From Stemphylium vesicarium (taxonomy: Eukaryota > Ascomycota > Dothideomycetes > Pleosporales > Pleosporaceae), in NCBI GenBank assembly GCA_004380135.1, contig QXCR01000037.1, positions 124,001-188,000 of the forward strand: a DNA stretch of 64,000 bases, written 5' to 3'. Below, in pieces: positions 53,543 through 64,000 of the stretch (positions are counted from its first letter, which is position 1; every line of letters starts with the position of its first letter). Both the position numbers and the translations under genes were made by a program. The notes under the pieces are model-generated. The model saw only the letters and a program-made list of their open reading frames with translations, made no database searches and was not told the DNA's origin.

Positions 53543-55287
53543 TCATCGCATACCGAGCGCAACCCGTGCCCAAGCCGTTTCCATATCCTCCACCAGCGTG
53601 AGGAAGTCGTCACTCTCGAGATGGCGGAAAACGAACTCGTTGAGCGCTGCTCTACGTCCCTCGTCAGATTGCATCGTATATGCCGCCAGGCTTTCGGTAT
53701 CGCTTCTTCCACTAGTGGCACCAGCATTTGGCGCATTCGGGATACTGTAGGTAGCTTCAGAAGCCGGGGGCGTGGCAAGAGTGTTTTGTAGCATGGTCCT
53801 TTGTAATTTCTGAGCCGCAGCAGTATTCGAAGTGCTGAGAAGGTGAGGCGATGTCACAGCTGCAGAGCTTGACCTTGCAAACGAAAGAGGAGACGATGTT
53901 GGAGATGATGATGACGCGGCCAAAGGCTGTTGATTTTCGATGCCGTTGTAAGGAGAAGTTTTGGCACGCTGAAAGACGTTGTGGTCTTGATTTGGTGTGC
54001 GAGGAGGTTGCTGCATGGATTTTTTTCCACGCGCAGTCTTTTCGATAACGGTGGGTTGGGGCAAGGGCGGAAGCTCAAATGCCTTGCTGTTGGCGCTTCG
54101 ACTGGAGCCAGGACGGCCACATGGTGTTCGTGATGGCAAAGCAGGAGGACCCATGAGTCCAGTGGATGGTCTATCAGGACTTCGCACCGTGTCACTGCCT
54201 GATGATCGTGGCTCTGAGAGGCGTTGGAAAGGGAGTTCTCGTCGTGGTGGCAGCGCCTCAGCGGTGTCGGGGCGGTTGAAGAGCATGGCAGTCTCTGGAC
54301 GCTCGGTGGGTGTTCGCGGGGGCGATTCAATAGTATTCATGTGTTGATCCGGTGAGAAAGAGATGTTGGAAGAGCGGGACAGTATATCTGCAGTTGCCGA
54401 ATGAGGTCGAGGGAAGAGTACTGGTGGATTCAGAGGACCAGAGAAAGAACTTGGGGCGAGAGCATCTTCCTTGTTGTAGCCAACAGCAGCAGAAGACGGA
54501 CGAACGTATGTAGATTCCTGTATTTGAGACTCAAGATACGTGGGTGCATTAACTGCCGTGTGAGGCCGACTGGATATTTCGGCTAGTCGCGATGGAGGAC
54601 AGGATAAGCCGCCTCCTACGAGAGGGCCGCTGCTAGGCTGGTCCGGATATGCGACGGCTGTAAGACTTGACCTGATTGAAGATGCTCTTGCCTGTGACGG
54701 AGGTGGCGCTGGTGCTGTTGAGCGTGCTTGGGGTAGAGCTTGATTCTGCCCAGTCATGTGAAGACCGAGTTGATGAAGTTGACGATACGCAGTGTCAAAG
54801 TCTGCGTTTGAATTGAACCTGAGCTGGATACGGCGAACCTATACCTAAAGTTAGACCTATAAGCCTGAGGAGTGGCTTAGAATACCTTTTGGCTGGGTAA
54901 GAGCCATCGTATAGCAAGTAGGGGAGAGCGAACGATGGCGGATATCGGTAGCTGTTCGACTTGCATCTGCACTCCACGTTCCTGGACCTGGCGAATCAAC
55001 TGCTCTCCTTCATTCACAAGTCGCTCGACTTCTATAAGATGCTGTATATGAGTAGTCAGTTACCATGTTCACGAGCTTTGATTCATAGCTCGGTAGTTAG
55101 GCGTCGGCAAGTCTCGTACCCGAACCTGCGTGCCTTGTACTACTTTGATGAGCTGAGAATTCCCCTGCGCGCCATAGCTGTCAATGACAAAGGTGAGATC
55201 GTGAGTCTCTTTCTGCCAGTTGAACTTTTGCTGGCTGGCATCAGCGTCGTGAGCTGTTGACAAGCTCGTCAGCGGAAGTGAGAGCAT
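53543..55287 (-). CDS. Rec114-like meiotic recombination protein
   Basis: Three exons on the minus strand: 55287-55126, 55041-54886, 54838-53543, 537 aa. Rec114 binds Mei4 and is needed for Spo11 double-strand breaks. The N-terminal 130 residues look like the Rec114 PH-like domain: FNWQKETHDLTFVIDSYGAQ, SQLIKVVQGTQ, VEQLPISAIVRSPLLAIRWL, RRIQLRFNSNADFDTAYRQL. A long Ser/Pro-rich disordered middle follows, then a C-terminal helix block (RAALNEFVFRHLESDDFLTL, VEDMETAWARVALGM) like the short Rec114 C-terminal motif that binds Mei4. The architecture is convincing; the identity is from memory of a fast-evolving family. The first intron's donor is uncertain: gttcgg as drawn, or gtacga six bases later, which would add Val-Arg in frame. 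Diverges from RSC9. Confidence 0.65.
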
Positions 55288-55632
55288 GGTGGTTAGCGCT
55301 ATGGGTTAGCCGGTTTGATTACTGCCCATGTGGCATCAGATGTGTAGAATGCTCAATAAAAGCAATCATACCCGCCAAGGCGCTGGTGTTGGTGAAAGGG
55401 TGAGAAACGACGCCAGGAAGTCGCGACCCTCGCATGATCACATGACCTTGGCGCTAGGACAGGGCGAGAGCCGGTGCATTCTGGAGTTCTGGTGTTCGCT
55501 CAATCATCATCGCGACCGACGCGCGCCGCGCATTCACGAGCAGATCCACCATTGCGCCTGTCGCATCGCCCCTACCACGAATGTATTGCGAACCGTGCCC
55601 CAGTAGTCCCTAGTGAATGCGACAGCCGCAAC
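55288..55632. promoter_or_regulatory. divergent promoter region, Rec114-like / RSC9, 345 nt
   Basis: Lies between the starts of two divergent genes. No gene seen. Contains cgatcaca-tgacct and short GC-rich blocks but no motif I can name. Confidence 0.35.
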
Positions 55633-58600
55633 ATGGCCCCAAACAACCCACACGAAACACCCGTCGACCACACGCAGGAACATGAAGACTTTCTGAATAC
55701 CTTGGCCGAATACCACGAAAAGCGCGGGTACATGACCTTTTCTGCAGTCTTGCGATGAGCGCATATTGATTCGACGTGTAGCACTGTTCTGGACCGCGAA
55801 CCCAAAGTCGGCAGCCGACCCATCGACCTATTGCGCCTCTACAAACGCGTCAATGAGGAGGGAGGATACGATAAGGTCTCCGATACCAAGAATAACAAGC
55901 TCGCCTGGCGCAGAATCGCCTCGGAATTCCTTCCCAAAAGCCCCAGCATAACCACCCAGGCGTTTTTGGTGAAGACGGCCTACTACAAGAACCTTGCGTA
56001 TGTAAAGACTCTCGCCGTACCTTGCGGATCACCGAAGCTGATATGTGAACTAGCGCATACGAGATATCTACCGTCCACAAGCGCGAACCACCGCCGCCCG
56101 AGATCCTCGAAAACGTATCTGCCAAGGGCGGAGACCTGCTGAACCGTACCGTCGACAACTTCCTCCCACCGAGCAGCCGAGAAGCGGAGCGATTGAGAGG
56201 AGACGAGGATTCAGAGGACGAGGACGACATTGAGAAGACACCCAAGGACGACAAGATGGAGGTCGATGATCCCGGCAGCGTTGGGCGGTCGACACGCTCT
56301 CTCCGCCATGCGCCACCGCAGCGAGTGCTCTTCCAGCCTGAAGCCTCCACCCGCCAGACCCGCCAATCCACAGGCCACCTGAACTCGTCGCAAGTAAATG
56401 GTTACGGAACTAGCGGGGCCGCCATGACGATTGCGAACTACGAGCCACGAACCGCCGTGCCAGCCACCATGAAACCCGTCGTAACCCCCTCCAACGCCCT
56501 TGATACATATGTACAGTCGCGCAAAAAGTACATCCTCAACAAGAAGAACCGGCCGGTGCCGCTCAAGGGCATGATGCTGCCCGGTACTGGCTTCCCTGGG
56601 CCTAGCATCTACATTCGCGCTCTCAATGCGCTGCGGTCCAAAGAGCCCGAGGAGGAGGCGTATGCTCTACACCATCTGGTCAAGATCTCGCACGAGCGAG
56701 GCGATAAGTATCGCTTTGACCAGTTTCCGGGTCTTGCAGAGGCGCTCATAGCGAAGGTCATCGACGTGGGCGCGTTGTTCTACGACGTGAGCTGGGACAT
56801 TTCCTACGTTGAGGAGGAATTCGACCAACCACAGACACTGAATGGCTTATCCGGCACCCGCGATCTACTCCAGCGCATCCAAAATCTCCAGACACTCGGC
56901 ATACATGACAATCTTCTACCAGAGCAGACGGCCAAGGCACTGAACATGATCAATGAAGCTGCGCTGATTATCAGGAACATGGTCATGTTGAAGGAGAATG
57001 CACTGTTTGCCGCCCTGGTGCCCTCTATCCAAGACATGATTGTCATTGTGCTTAATCTGCCAATGCACTCGTCTGTGGTAGAGCTGCAACATTATGCCCT
57101 AGAGATTGCCGAGCAACTGACCAAGTACTGGATAGTCGACTCTGACAGCCCGCTCTACCGTTCCTTGCTAGCACAAGTCGACTCGGACGATCGCGGTCGC
57201 ATCATCACGTCGTTGCGAGCACTTGCGCTGATATCTATGAATCTCGAGGCTACAAACAAGCTCACAAAGGTGCCGACCAAGACGCTAAAGTCAATATGCG
57301 ACTGGCTGTTGGTAGAGGACGAAGATCTGCGCATAGCCTGCCTAGACTTCCTGTACCTCTTCACTGGCTTCCCAGACAACGTTGAGACACTCGTACACGA
57401 AGTGGAGATCGAAGGCGTCATCAAGCAACTGGTGCGGCTGCTCCAGTATGGCGCGATCGCTTACGAGGAGCGTAGAAGCGCTGCGAAGACCACAAGATCA
57501 TCCGCGCCTCCAGAAAACGCACCAAAGCTGTCTTCTGCGATAATCGATCACCTTGTCACCCTAGACGAACCGGAGCGGAGCTCACAATGGCTCAAGACGT
57601 GTTTCGAAGAGGATACAACGGGCGAGATTACGCAGATCCAGCTGTGGTCGGCGTACAATGCAGCCTTCTCAGAACACATGACCAACAACCCAGCCTCCTT
57701 CAAGGCGCTCATGCCGGCGAAGGACTTTATTACGAACGTATCAACAACGTTTGGCGGCGCATCGGCTCAGGTACTGACTGTAGGTGGGCAACCAAAGTAT
57801 ACCATCCGAGGCATACGGCCGCGCTCCGTGCCAGTCGACCCGAGCACGAAGAGGCCATATATGCGCTGCTGCTGGCATCCCCCGAGTTTACTGAACGGGC
57901 ACACCGACTCTAAACACTCGACCTCCAACGTTGAATGCGGCGAGTATGCATCTGGCGCCAGGTCCATGTGGGAGCACGTAGTCAGCGGGCATCTCAGAGT
58001 CCCTCGCGACCAAGAGACAGGCCAATGGCTCCTCGAGCCCAAGCCCGACATTGACATGGAGAACGGGGACGCCGTTTCCGCCTCTCCACCGACAAAGTAC
58101 TTTTGCCACTGGGGCGGCTGCGCGCACTTTTCACCCGATGGCACGGAATCTGCATTCGAAGCCGGCCAGCACTTGAAGACCCATCTCCCCGATACCAGCA
58201 TCAAGCACGCCATCCACGCAAAACACAACCGCACGCCCTCGGAAACCCGCCCCTTGACCTCATCCTCGCTACCCCGGCACGACAACATGCAACCGCAGTT
58301 TGGCCAGCCCGTTGGCCTCAGCACGCTGGGCATGAGCGGTCGACCGCAGACGTCAACCAGCGCCACGAGCCGAATGGATAGAGACGAGGCTCCGTCTTCA
58401 GCACCGAATTTCCGCTACTACAACACTGCCACCGACGAGACGAATGATGCAGCAGGTTTACCCTTGTCCTCCGTCCTCGTCCTGCGGAACCTCGCCCGCC
58501 AACTTAACAAGATTCCTCCTCCTACCCCCTCTACCATCATCCCCACCACGGATACCCTCACCTCACCCACCTCATCGCCAACCCACAAACGCACGCTCAG

Positions 58601-58835
58601 CGCCACCGCTACGTCGTCATCAACTGGCGGCAAGAAACCGCGTCTCAGCGACGCCGCTTCGGAGCAACGCCGCGAAAGGGAAGAAAGAGACGAGCAAGAG
58701 GTACGGAATGCGGGGTGGGTTGCTCGCATGTTTGCGCCGCTTAGGGATCAGATTGCGTTTACGGCGAGTCATAATCTTACGTTGAGGAATTATATTGGGG
58801 GGTTGCTTAAGGCTGTTGCTGAGGGTGGGGGTTGA
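55633..58835 (+). CDS. RSC9: RSC9, RSC chromatin-remodelling subunit (ARID)
   Basis: Three exons, 55633-55727, 55782-55997, 56054-58835, 1030 aa. Rsc9 is an ARID-family subunit of the RSC (SWI/SNF-type) nucleosome remodeller. The ARID domain is residues about 15-110 and spans both introns: HEDFLNTLAEYHEKRGTVLD, GSRPIDLLRLYKRVNEEGGY, NKLAWRRIASEFLP, ITTQAFLVKTAYYKNLAAYE. Next is an acidic segment, then an ARM-like helical core (LVKISHERGDKYRFDQFPGL, INEAALIIRNMVMLKENALF, ALRALALISMNLEATNKLTK), an RFX-like block (SSQWLKTCFEEDTTGEITQI, QLWSAYNAAFSEHM), and a C2H2-like zinc finger (YFCHWGGCAHFSPDG, ..HLKTHLP). A Ser/Thr-rich tail ends with a conserved AFTASHNLTLRNYIGGLLKA block. Longer than yeast Rsc9 (581) but usual for filamentous ascomycetes. 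Confidence 0.93.
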
Positions 58836-59634
58836 GAGAGATTGTAGATGGGGAAGGGGGAAGGGGAAGGGGGAGAGTGTGAAGGGGAGGGCAAAGGGAA
58901 AAAAGGCGTTTTGATTGGCGTGGGTGTTTGTTCTGTTACTCACTTTGTGTGAGTGAGTGTGGTTAGGTGAGGGGAGAGAAGAGGGGTGCGTGGGGTATTT
59001 TCTCTTTTGAGCGTGTATGTTTAGAGAGGATGAGAGAAGGTAGTCACATCTCTCTGCTGGTATTATTCTACGCTGTGAGGTTTAGTTGAGAGTCGAATTT
59101 ATGCTGCGGTGACTAGCCAGCTGTGCATTATCATCTTTTCACAATCATATATTCGCTTCTCTAACGTTAGTGGCCGCATAGATTTCACTCTTTGGAACAA
59201 GGAAAGATAAGAGTAGGTTAATAGTACACAAGTCAGGGCACAGTTTACTTGATTCAAGTTCATTTCTCTTCCTCTTCTTCCATTCTCTGTCTTTCCTACT
59301 TAGGTCATCTGCAAACACATAACATTCCCATCGCTGAACCGGAGACCCAGAAAGCAAAAAGATGACCAAATCAAAGAAGCATCCCAGCCAACCTTTCCCA
59401 GACGCTTTTTTATTCCTCTCTTCGTGAAATCACCCCTTCCCATAAAGGAAAAGGAAATGGAGGGGAGATGAGTTTGCCCATGCGGCAGGCAGAAAAAGAA
59501 CAACACCGTCCCGCAACTCTATATGCTCGGATTGCGTTGATGCGGAAATATACAAGAAAAGGAACATTGTAATTAAAAAGTTTCAAAAATGTGTAGAGGT
59601 TCGGTTCGCGTTTCCGATTTTGGGTATCTCGTGT
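58836..59634. other. intergenic between convergent genes, 799 nt
   Basis: Shared 3' flank of RSC9 and MPG1. Starts with a purine-only stretch rich in gggaag (58847-58905). No gene seen; two poly(A) sites expected. Confidence 0.5.
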
Positions 59635-60967
59635 TTACATGATGATGGAAGGAGCTATTGTAACGTTAGTTGCTGCAATATTGCTTTAAGTGAATCATGA
59701 TATGACTTACTGTCGACATTCTGCTTAATCGACTTGTGCGGCAGAACAGATCCACCATTGACGTAGACCTCATCGCCAATAGAGACATCATCACCAAGAA
59801 CAGTGACATTTTCTAGACGCGCCCACTTGCCGACGGTGCTGTTCCAGCCGACAATAGTCGACTTGACCCAAGCGTGGTCCTTGACACGGCTGTTCTTGAG
59901 GAGCACGCAACGCTGCAGACGCACACCATCGCCGATAACGACATCAGGGCCAATGGTAACGTTAGGGCCGATGCGGCAGTTCTTGCCAATCTTGGCGGAG
60001 GGGTCGATGAGCACGTTGCCGCCGTAGACGTACGACTCGGAGGCTGGGGTCAGCAGCTTAGAGTTCTTGCGCGCGAGAGACGAGAGGTAGAGACAGGTGC
60101 CGGACAAGAAGTCCTTGGGCTGACCGACGTCCATCCAGAAGCCCTCGAGATCGAACGAGTGCAGCAGGCCGTCCTTGACAATGGCAGGGAAGGTCTCTTG
60201 CTCGATCGAGGTAGGGCGGAGCTCGATGCGCTTCAGCACGCTGGTGTTGAGGATGTAGATACCCGCGTTGATGCGGTTGCCGACGAACTCGACGGGCTTC
60301 TCGACGAATCGGTCAATCTTGGAGGCGTGGCCCGGCTTGTGTACTACCACACCGTACTTGGACGGCTCCTCCACCTTGGTCACGACAATGGTGCCCTCGT
60401 CGCCGTGGGCCTTGTGGAACTCGGCGAGCTGCTTGAAGGGGTAATCGCAGGTGACATCGGCGTTGAGGACGAAGAAGGGCGAGTCGTCCTTGCCGAGCAC
60501 GTTCTCGGCGAGCTTGAGAGGTCCGGCGGTGCCGAGGGGCTCGGTCTCGACGGAGAAGGTGATGCTGACGTTGTACTGCTTCTCGTACTGCAAGGCTGGT
60601 TATTTGCATGCTCGGGGGTCTGGTATTGCAGGGGTGTTACTAACGGTCTTGAGCGCCTCGGCCATGATCTCCGGGCGGTAGTTGACAGCGAGGACAACAT
60701 CTGTGACACCAGCTTCTGAGAGAGCCTCAATCTGGTGCTGGATCATGGGCTTGTTTGCAAACTCAACGAGCGGCTTGGGGTACGTGAGGGTCTACAGTCG
60801 CGCGTTAGCACTGCCATTGCTTCTGGCGCCGCGGGGTTGGCGGGCGAGCGATGGAGAAGGCATACAAGAGGCCTCAGACGGGTTCCGAACCCTCCGACGA
60901 GAATGATGGCTACAATGGCTGTTAGATGCATGCGACTGGATACCAATTGGATGCGCATACCTTTCAT
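59635..60967 (-). CDS. MPG1: MPG1, GDP-mannose pyrophosphorylase
   Basis: Five exons on the minus strand, 364 aa: 60967-60961, 60909-60866, 60791-60645, 60587-59711, 59654-59635. The enzyme makes GDP-mannose from mannose-1-phosphate and GTP, for N-/O-glycans, GPI anchors and wall mannan. The first exon has only seven bases (Met, Lys and one base of Ala) and the last only twenty, encoding the family end PSIIM. The nucleotide-binding signature is AIILVGGFGTRLRPLTLTYP with KPLVEF; then VNYRPEIMAEALKT, FVLNADVTCDYPFKQLAEFH and FWMDVGQPKDFLSGTCLYL. The C-terminal left-handed beta helix (IGKNCRIGPNVTIGPDVVIG) is complete. Length equals other ascomycete Mpg1 proteins. Exon 2 could start 9 nt earlier (60918), adding Ile-Val-Ala. 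Confidence 0.96.
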
Positions 60968-62347
60968 ATTGGCGGTGGTGGTAGTGGTAGTGGTAGTGGT
61001 GTAGAGAAGGGTGCTCGGGATGTGGTTGGCGACGAGTAGAAGACCAGCAATCGAGTCTTCAACACTAGCGAATGGAACAAGTAGGTGCAGGAATAAAACA
61101 CCGAGAGAGAGAATTCACTGTTACGTGTACGTGAAAAGAAGCGCAGGTCAAAGTCAAAGAGCTCGGGGAGTGTGATGAGGCCAGCTGTATGTTATATGGC
61201 CTGGTACCGCGTCCACAATTAGCGGAGCTAACCTGCTTCCCTGGGCCCTTCTCCCCTTCTAGCTCCTAGCTTCTAGCTTCCCCTTTCTTCCCACCTGCAA
61301 CCCTCACCCCCTCTTCGGCCGCTACGCTCGTTAAGTGTCCCCTAACGTCGTGAGCCCTTGCAGAAAATTGTGGCCAGATGCACCAGTCCCTGATCGCTTA
61401 TCCTATCCCGCTTCTAATCATAGCTTTTCGTGTTCGCTGTGCCCGTCGTTGGACGCTCACATCGTATAAACCCACTGCCACTCTTTCAAAATTGCTGGTA
61501 ACATGAAATGAAGCTGCGCATCACGAGGACATTGACTGCCCATTCTATTCGCGACTCTTCCGTTAGCCATTGACTCTGATCTGCACCCACGTGGCCGTTA
61601 TGCCGTGAAATTGGGGGAAACAGAATCTTTTGATCACGCCTCGTCCCCACGCCGTCGGAAGCTACCCGTGCCCCTGGTACCGCTTCGAAGCGGGATGTGT
61701 GGCTGACTTTTGTGGCTAAATTTGAACCTACCCGGGGGGTCCACTACCAAGCTTCTGACAGACGGCAGCGTCTTGTCGCTGTTTCCCGGGATGCGCATGA
61801 TCACGCATAACATTGAATGATTGTAGCGTTTCGAAACCCACGCATATTCACGGGTCTTCCTGGTTAGCTGGCAAAGCCCTTCCCCCACGTTACTTCACGA
61901 TGATGGGGCGAGGGAGAAAAGTCATGGGATTTTATTGCGACGCGCGTCGTATTCCTGTGGCGAGATGGCCACCCCATCATGCGCTCACAAATGCTTACGC
62001 AGCGCTGCATACGAAGAGGAGCTGAAGTACGTTTCTTTGGGAGAAGGTATATCCTCAGTAACAGCTCTATCAGCGCATCTGATCAGTCCATGGATCACCG
62101 ACGGGCCTCCACTTTGGCCATTACGAACCATGGCCGTGGAAGACCCGGGTTCCGAAGAGATTGGATGAAGGGATCGTTCCCGGTTTAGCGGGGCTACTTC
62201 AACACAAGGTAAACCGTTCCATAGCTTCGTTACCGCACTCATCATACAGAAGATACAGAGTTGTACAAGCAACACCATGCGCCCTGACCAAATACCACAA
62301 ACACACAGATACACGATACATCGACATATCGCATAACAAGACATGAC
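60968..62347. other. intergenic region, 1380 nt, MPG1 promoter side
   Basis: Upstream of MPG1 and 3' of the 2H-phosphoesterase gene. Contains the GGTAGT repeat just upstream of the MPG1 ATG and a pyrimidine-rich block (cttcccctttcttcccacc, near 61278). No gene seen. Confidence 0.5.
60971..61004 (+). repeat. GGT/AGT microsatellite in the MPG1 leader
   Basis: ggcggtggtggtagtggtag continues as tggtagtggtgtag, an imperfect trinucleotide run ending within four bases of the MPG1 start codon. On the transcribed strand it reads as CACCAC/TACCAC repeats in the 5' UTR. Confidence 0.75.
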
Positions 62348-63553
62348 TCAGCTCCTCTTTCGAAAGCTCATCGACCGCAGAGCGTTACCTACACTGCTTC
62401 CCCGCTTGAACATACCGGGTCTTCTGCCAGGTCCTCCACCAGAACTCTGGTCACCAGGAGGAGGCGACAAGCCCGTACTTGTACTACCAGGAGACGTAGG
62501 TGCATTCGCCTTGGTCGGAGTTTTCGCAGCCTCACCAAACAAGAACTCCTTGGCAAAGATCCAATTCCCGCGCTCATACCTCCACAGGTCCAACCCCACA
62601 GCCTCGCCTTCCTGATTGCCCTCGGACAATTCCTGGCGAATGGTCGAAAAGGCCCCGTCGACCTTGTGCTCATCATCCACCTTGTTCATAACCGTCCAAT
62701 GCGGTCGGAAACCCCCAGCATCCTGCTCACTGAGGAAAGCCGCCCACTGCGATTGCAGGTCGCTATGCACGTCTTTCATCTTCTTGTACCCCTCATCCAC
62801 GTTGATGCCAACTCCTTTGCGCATGCGAAACGGCTTGCCAGACGAGACGTCAAATGGCTTTATACTGCCGCTTATCTGCGCAAGCCCTTGCTCTAGCGCC
62901 TCCATCTGCGACTCGGGCAGCGCATGGAAGAGCGTGAGATGCGCACCGGTGCGATTTAGCCGTTTAGGAAAATACCGGTTTCGCAGCTCATCCATTGGTT
63001 TGGCCAGCGAATCGGTAAGCTTCAGCGTAAGCACGTAGACATGTTCCTCCTCACTCCCCGTATTAGGCTTATGCTCTGTCCGCGGATAATGGCCAGACGC
63101 CCGGCTTTCCTCGACAATGTAGGGCTGGTAACTACTATTTTGCTCTTGCTGCTGTTGTGCGGCTTTAAGATTACTCTTGCTCGCCCACCCACGGAAACTC
63201 GTCTTGGCGCGTATACCTGCGCCGGGACGCTGTGGTTTCTTTTGCTCTTGCTGGTCTGCTCCCCGCGATTGTGCTGGCGCCGACGCTTCAAATGATGCGC
63301 GCATGTCTGGGTCGGAACATGCTCTGGCTTGGATTTGCGGTTGCCGGAGCCCGCCGCTGGGTGTGGTGATGGCCGCAGCATACGTGACTGCCATTTTGCC
63401 CGAGCGATGTGCCGAAGGCGATGATGCAGGTGACGATGTATGCAGGGGAGCACGTAATCGCAACAATATCGGCGGGCGTATTTCGCGGGTAGTTGTTGCT
63501 GACGGGACGAGATGTAACGATTGGCTGAGCTGCCTTGCGACAGCTATTCGCAT
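62348..63553 (-). CDS. 2H-phosphoesterase (LigT / 2'-5' RNA ligase-like) protein
   Basis: Minus strand, single exon; 401 aa from ATG 63553, with alternatives at 63394 (MAVTYAAAITTPSGGLRQ, 348 aa) and 63652 (434 aa). The 2H superfamily hydrolyses or forms 2'-5' or cyclic RNA/nucleotide phosphodiester links, and both hallmark H-x-T boxes are visible: TGAHLTLFHALPESQME and GGFRPHWTVMNKVDDEHK. VYVLTLKLTDSLAKPMDELR opens the fold, SSGKPFRMRKGVGINVDEGY sits between, and LDLWRYERGNWIFAKEFLFG closes it. The C-terminal 60 residues are Ser/Pro/Gly-rich and disordered. The N-terminus from 63553 (RLRAPLHTSSP) is Arg-rich with few acidic residues, like a mitochondrial targeting sequence, which is why I prefer it over 63394, but the choice is uncertain. 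Confidence 0.82.
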   Translation of the reverse strand: MRIAVARQLSQSLHLVPSATTTREIRPPILLRLRAPLHTSSPASSPSAHRSGKMAVTYAAAITTPSGGLRQPQIQARACSDPDMRASFEASAPAQSRGADQQEQKKPQRPGAGIRAKTSFRGWASKSNLKAAQQQQEQNSSYQPYIVEESRASGHYPRTEHKPNTGSEEEHVYVLTLKLTDSLAKPMDELRNRYFPKRLNRTGAHLTLFHALPESQMEALEQGLAQISGSIKPFDVSSGKPFRMRKGVGINVDEGYKKMKDVHSDLQSQWAAFLSEQDAGGFRPHWTVMNKVDDEHKVDGAFSTIRQELSEGNQEGEAVGLDLWRYERGNWIFAKEFLFGEAAKTPTKANAPTSPGSTSTGLSPPPGDQSSGGGPGRRPGMFKRGSSVGNALRSMSFRKRS

Positions 63554-64000
63554 CGATATGAGGGCAGGAAAACGAGAGTGTGGCTGGTGTGTTGGTTTCG
63601 TTGATTTGAATGCCCCCCTTGATGGGGTGAAGCAGACGGAACCTCGGAACATCCATACGTCACTGGACGGGCGCTAGTGGTGCGCCCACATTATGTGGAG
63701 ATCGCGTCTTGATCAATGTCTCGGGTTAAGGTTTATGAGTTCGGGGAATCTCGCATGATGCAAGGAGAACGTAGATGTATTGGCAGTGGAACGCATGAAG
63801 GGTATTTTTGGGTGATGTTGGAAGAACACTGGTGCGATAGTCCTGCAATATACAGTCTTAGACATGTTTCCTTCTGTCTGCAGGTATGTGGTATCAGAAC
63901 TTTCAAAACTGCGCACTGCTAGAATACCACCTAGATCAACGTCTGCTGGTGGCTTGCCATCTTCCAGCCTCCTGTCGAGCTATTCATGGGCCCCTCCAAA
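63554..64000. other. window-edge region, 447 nt
   Basis: Promoter side of the 2H-phosphoesterase gene and the cut edge of the window. Short frames on both strands at 63713-63922 overlap and look like chance. No gene supported. Confidence 0.4.

Noticed and set aside
59874..60719. 281-codon plus-strand open frame
   Set aside because: Antisense to MPG1; Val/Glu/Leu-rich composition is the reflection of MPG1 codon use.
39839..60967. GPI8, MPG1, GH76 and phospholipase B as a cell-surface gene cluster
   Set aside because: They are spread over 30 kb, on both strands, with unrelated genes between them (DPH2, RSC9, Rec114-like); their shared theme is common in fungal genomes.

Overview
This window is nuclear DNA from a filamentous ascomycete. 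The evidence is the short (about 45-125 nt) GT..AG introns with CTAAC/CTGAC-type branch sites, loosely packed genes on both strands, and a housekeeping set that is clearly fungal (CDC45, Gpt2/Sct1, Dfg5/Dcw1, Gpi8, phospholipase B, Rsc9, Mpg1). The family repertoire points to a Dothideomycete, probably Pleosporales; that placement is inference from recalled families, not from a search. All splice models below were built by hand from frame, phase and GT..AG signals.

Layout. 0-8.3 kb: a hypothetical gene, a tandem-CCCH zinc-finger protein, a GNAT acetyltransferase, an Avt3/4-like vacuolar amino-acid transporter and a multi-pass membrane protein. 8.3-13.8 kb: a small secreted protein, a broken duplicate of it, and a GPI-anchored PLC-like phosphodiesterase. 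14.4-18.4 kb: a gene graveyard of three consecutive broken genes (F-box/2EXR-like; an unrecognised minus-strand gene; a tandem-repeat protein), followed by a pair of duplicated hairpins and about 1.8 kb with no gene. 20.1-24.2 kb: an Hsp70-like ATPase, intact except for one unusable splice acceptor, divergently paired with a coiled-coil protein of unknown function. 24.8-30.4 kb: CDC45 (replicative helicase) and glycerol-3-phosphate acyltransferase. 31-41 kb: Dfg5/Dcw1-type GH76 protein, a CCDC124/Lso2-like ribosome-associated protein, an aquaglyceroporin, an OPT transporter and the Gpi8 transamidase subunit. 41.7-47.5 kb: an unrecognised gene with coding-like sequence beyond its stop codon, a secreted type-B carboxylesterase and a secreted alpha/beta hydrolase that diverge from one 1.3 kb intergenic region. 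49-61 kb: phospholipase B, DPH2 (diphthamide), a Rec114-like meiotic protein, RSC9 (chromatin remodelling), GDP-mannose pyrophosphorylase. 62-64 kb: a 2H-phosphoesterase (LigT-like) protein.

Functional threads. Several genes feed the cell surface: Mpg1 makes GDP-mannose for N-/O-glycans and GPI anchors, Gpi8 attaches the anchors, and the GH76, PLC-like and phospholipase B proteins look like GPI-anchored clients. They are scattered and interspersed with unrelated genes, so this is not a cluster. No secondary-metabolite cluster, intact transposon, tRNA, rRNA or CRISPR array was seen. The most unusual stretch is 9.6-24.2 kb, which mixes a decayed duplicate, three relic genes and the Hsp70-like/coiled-coil pair.
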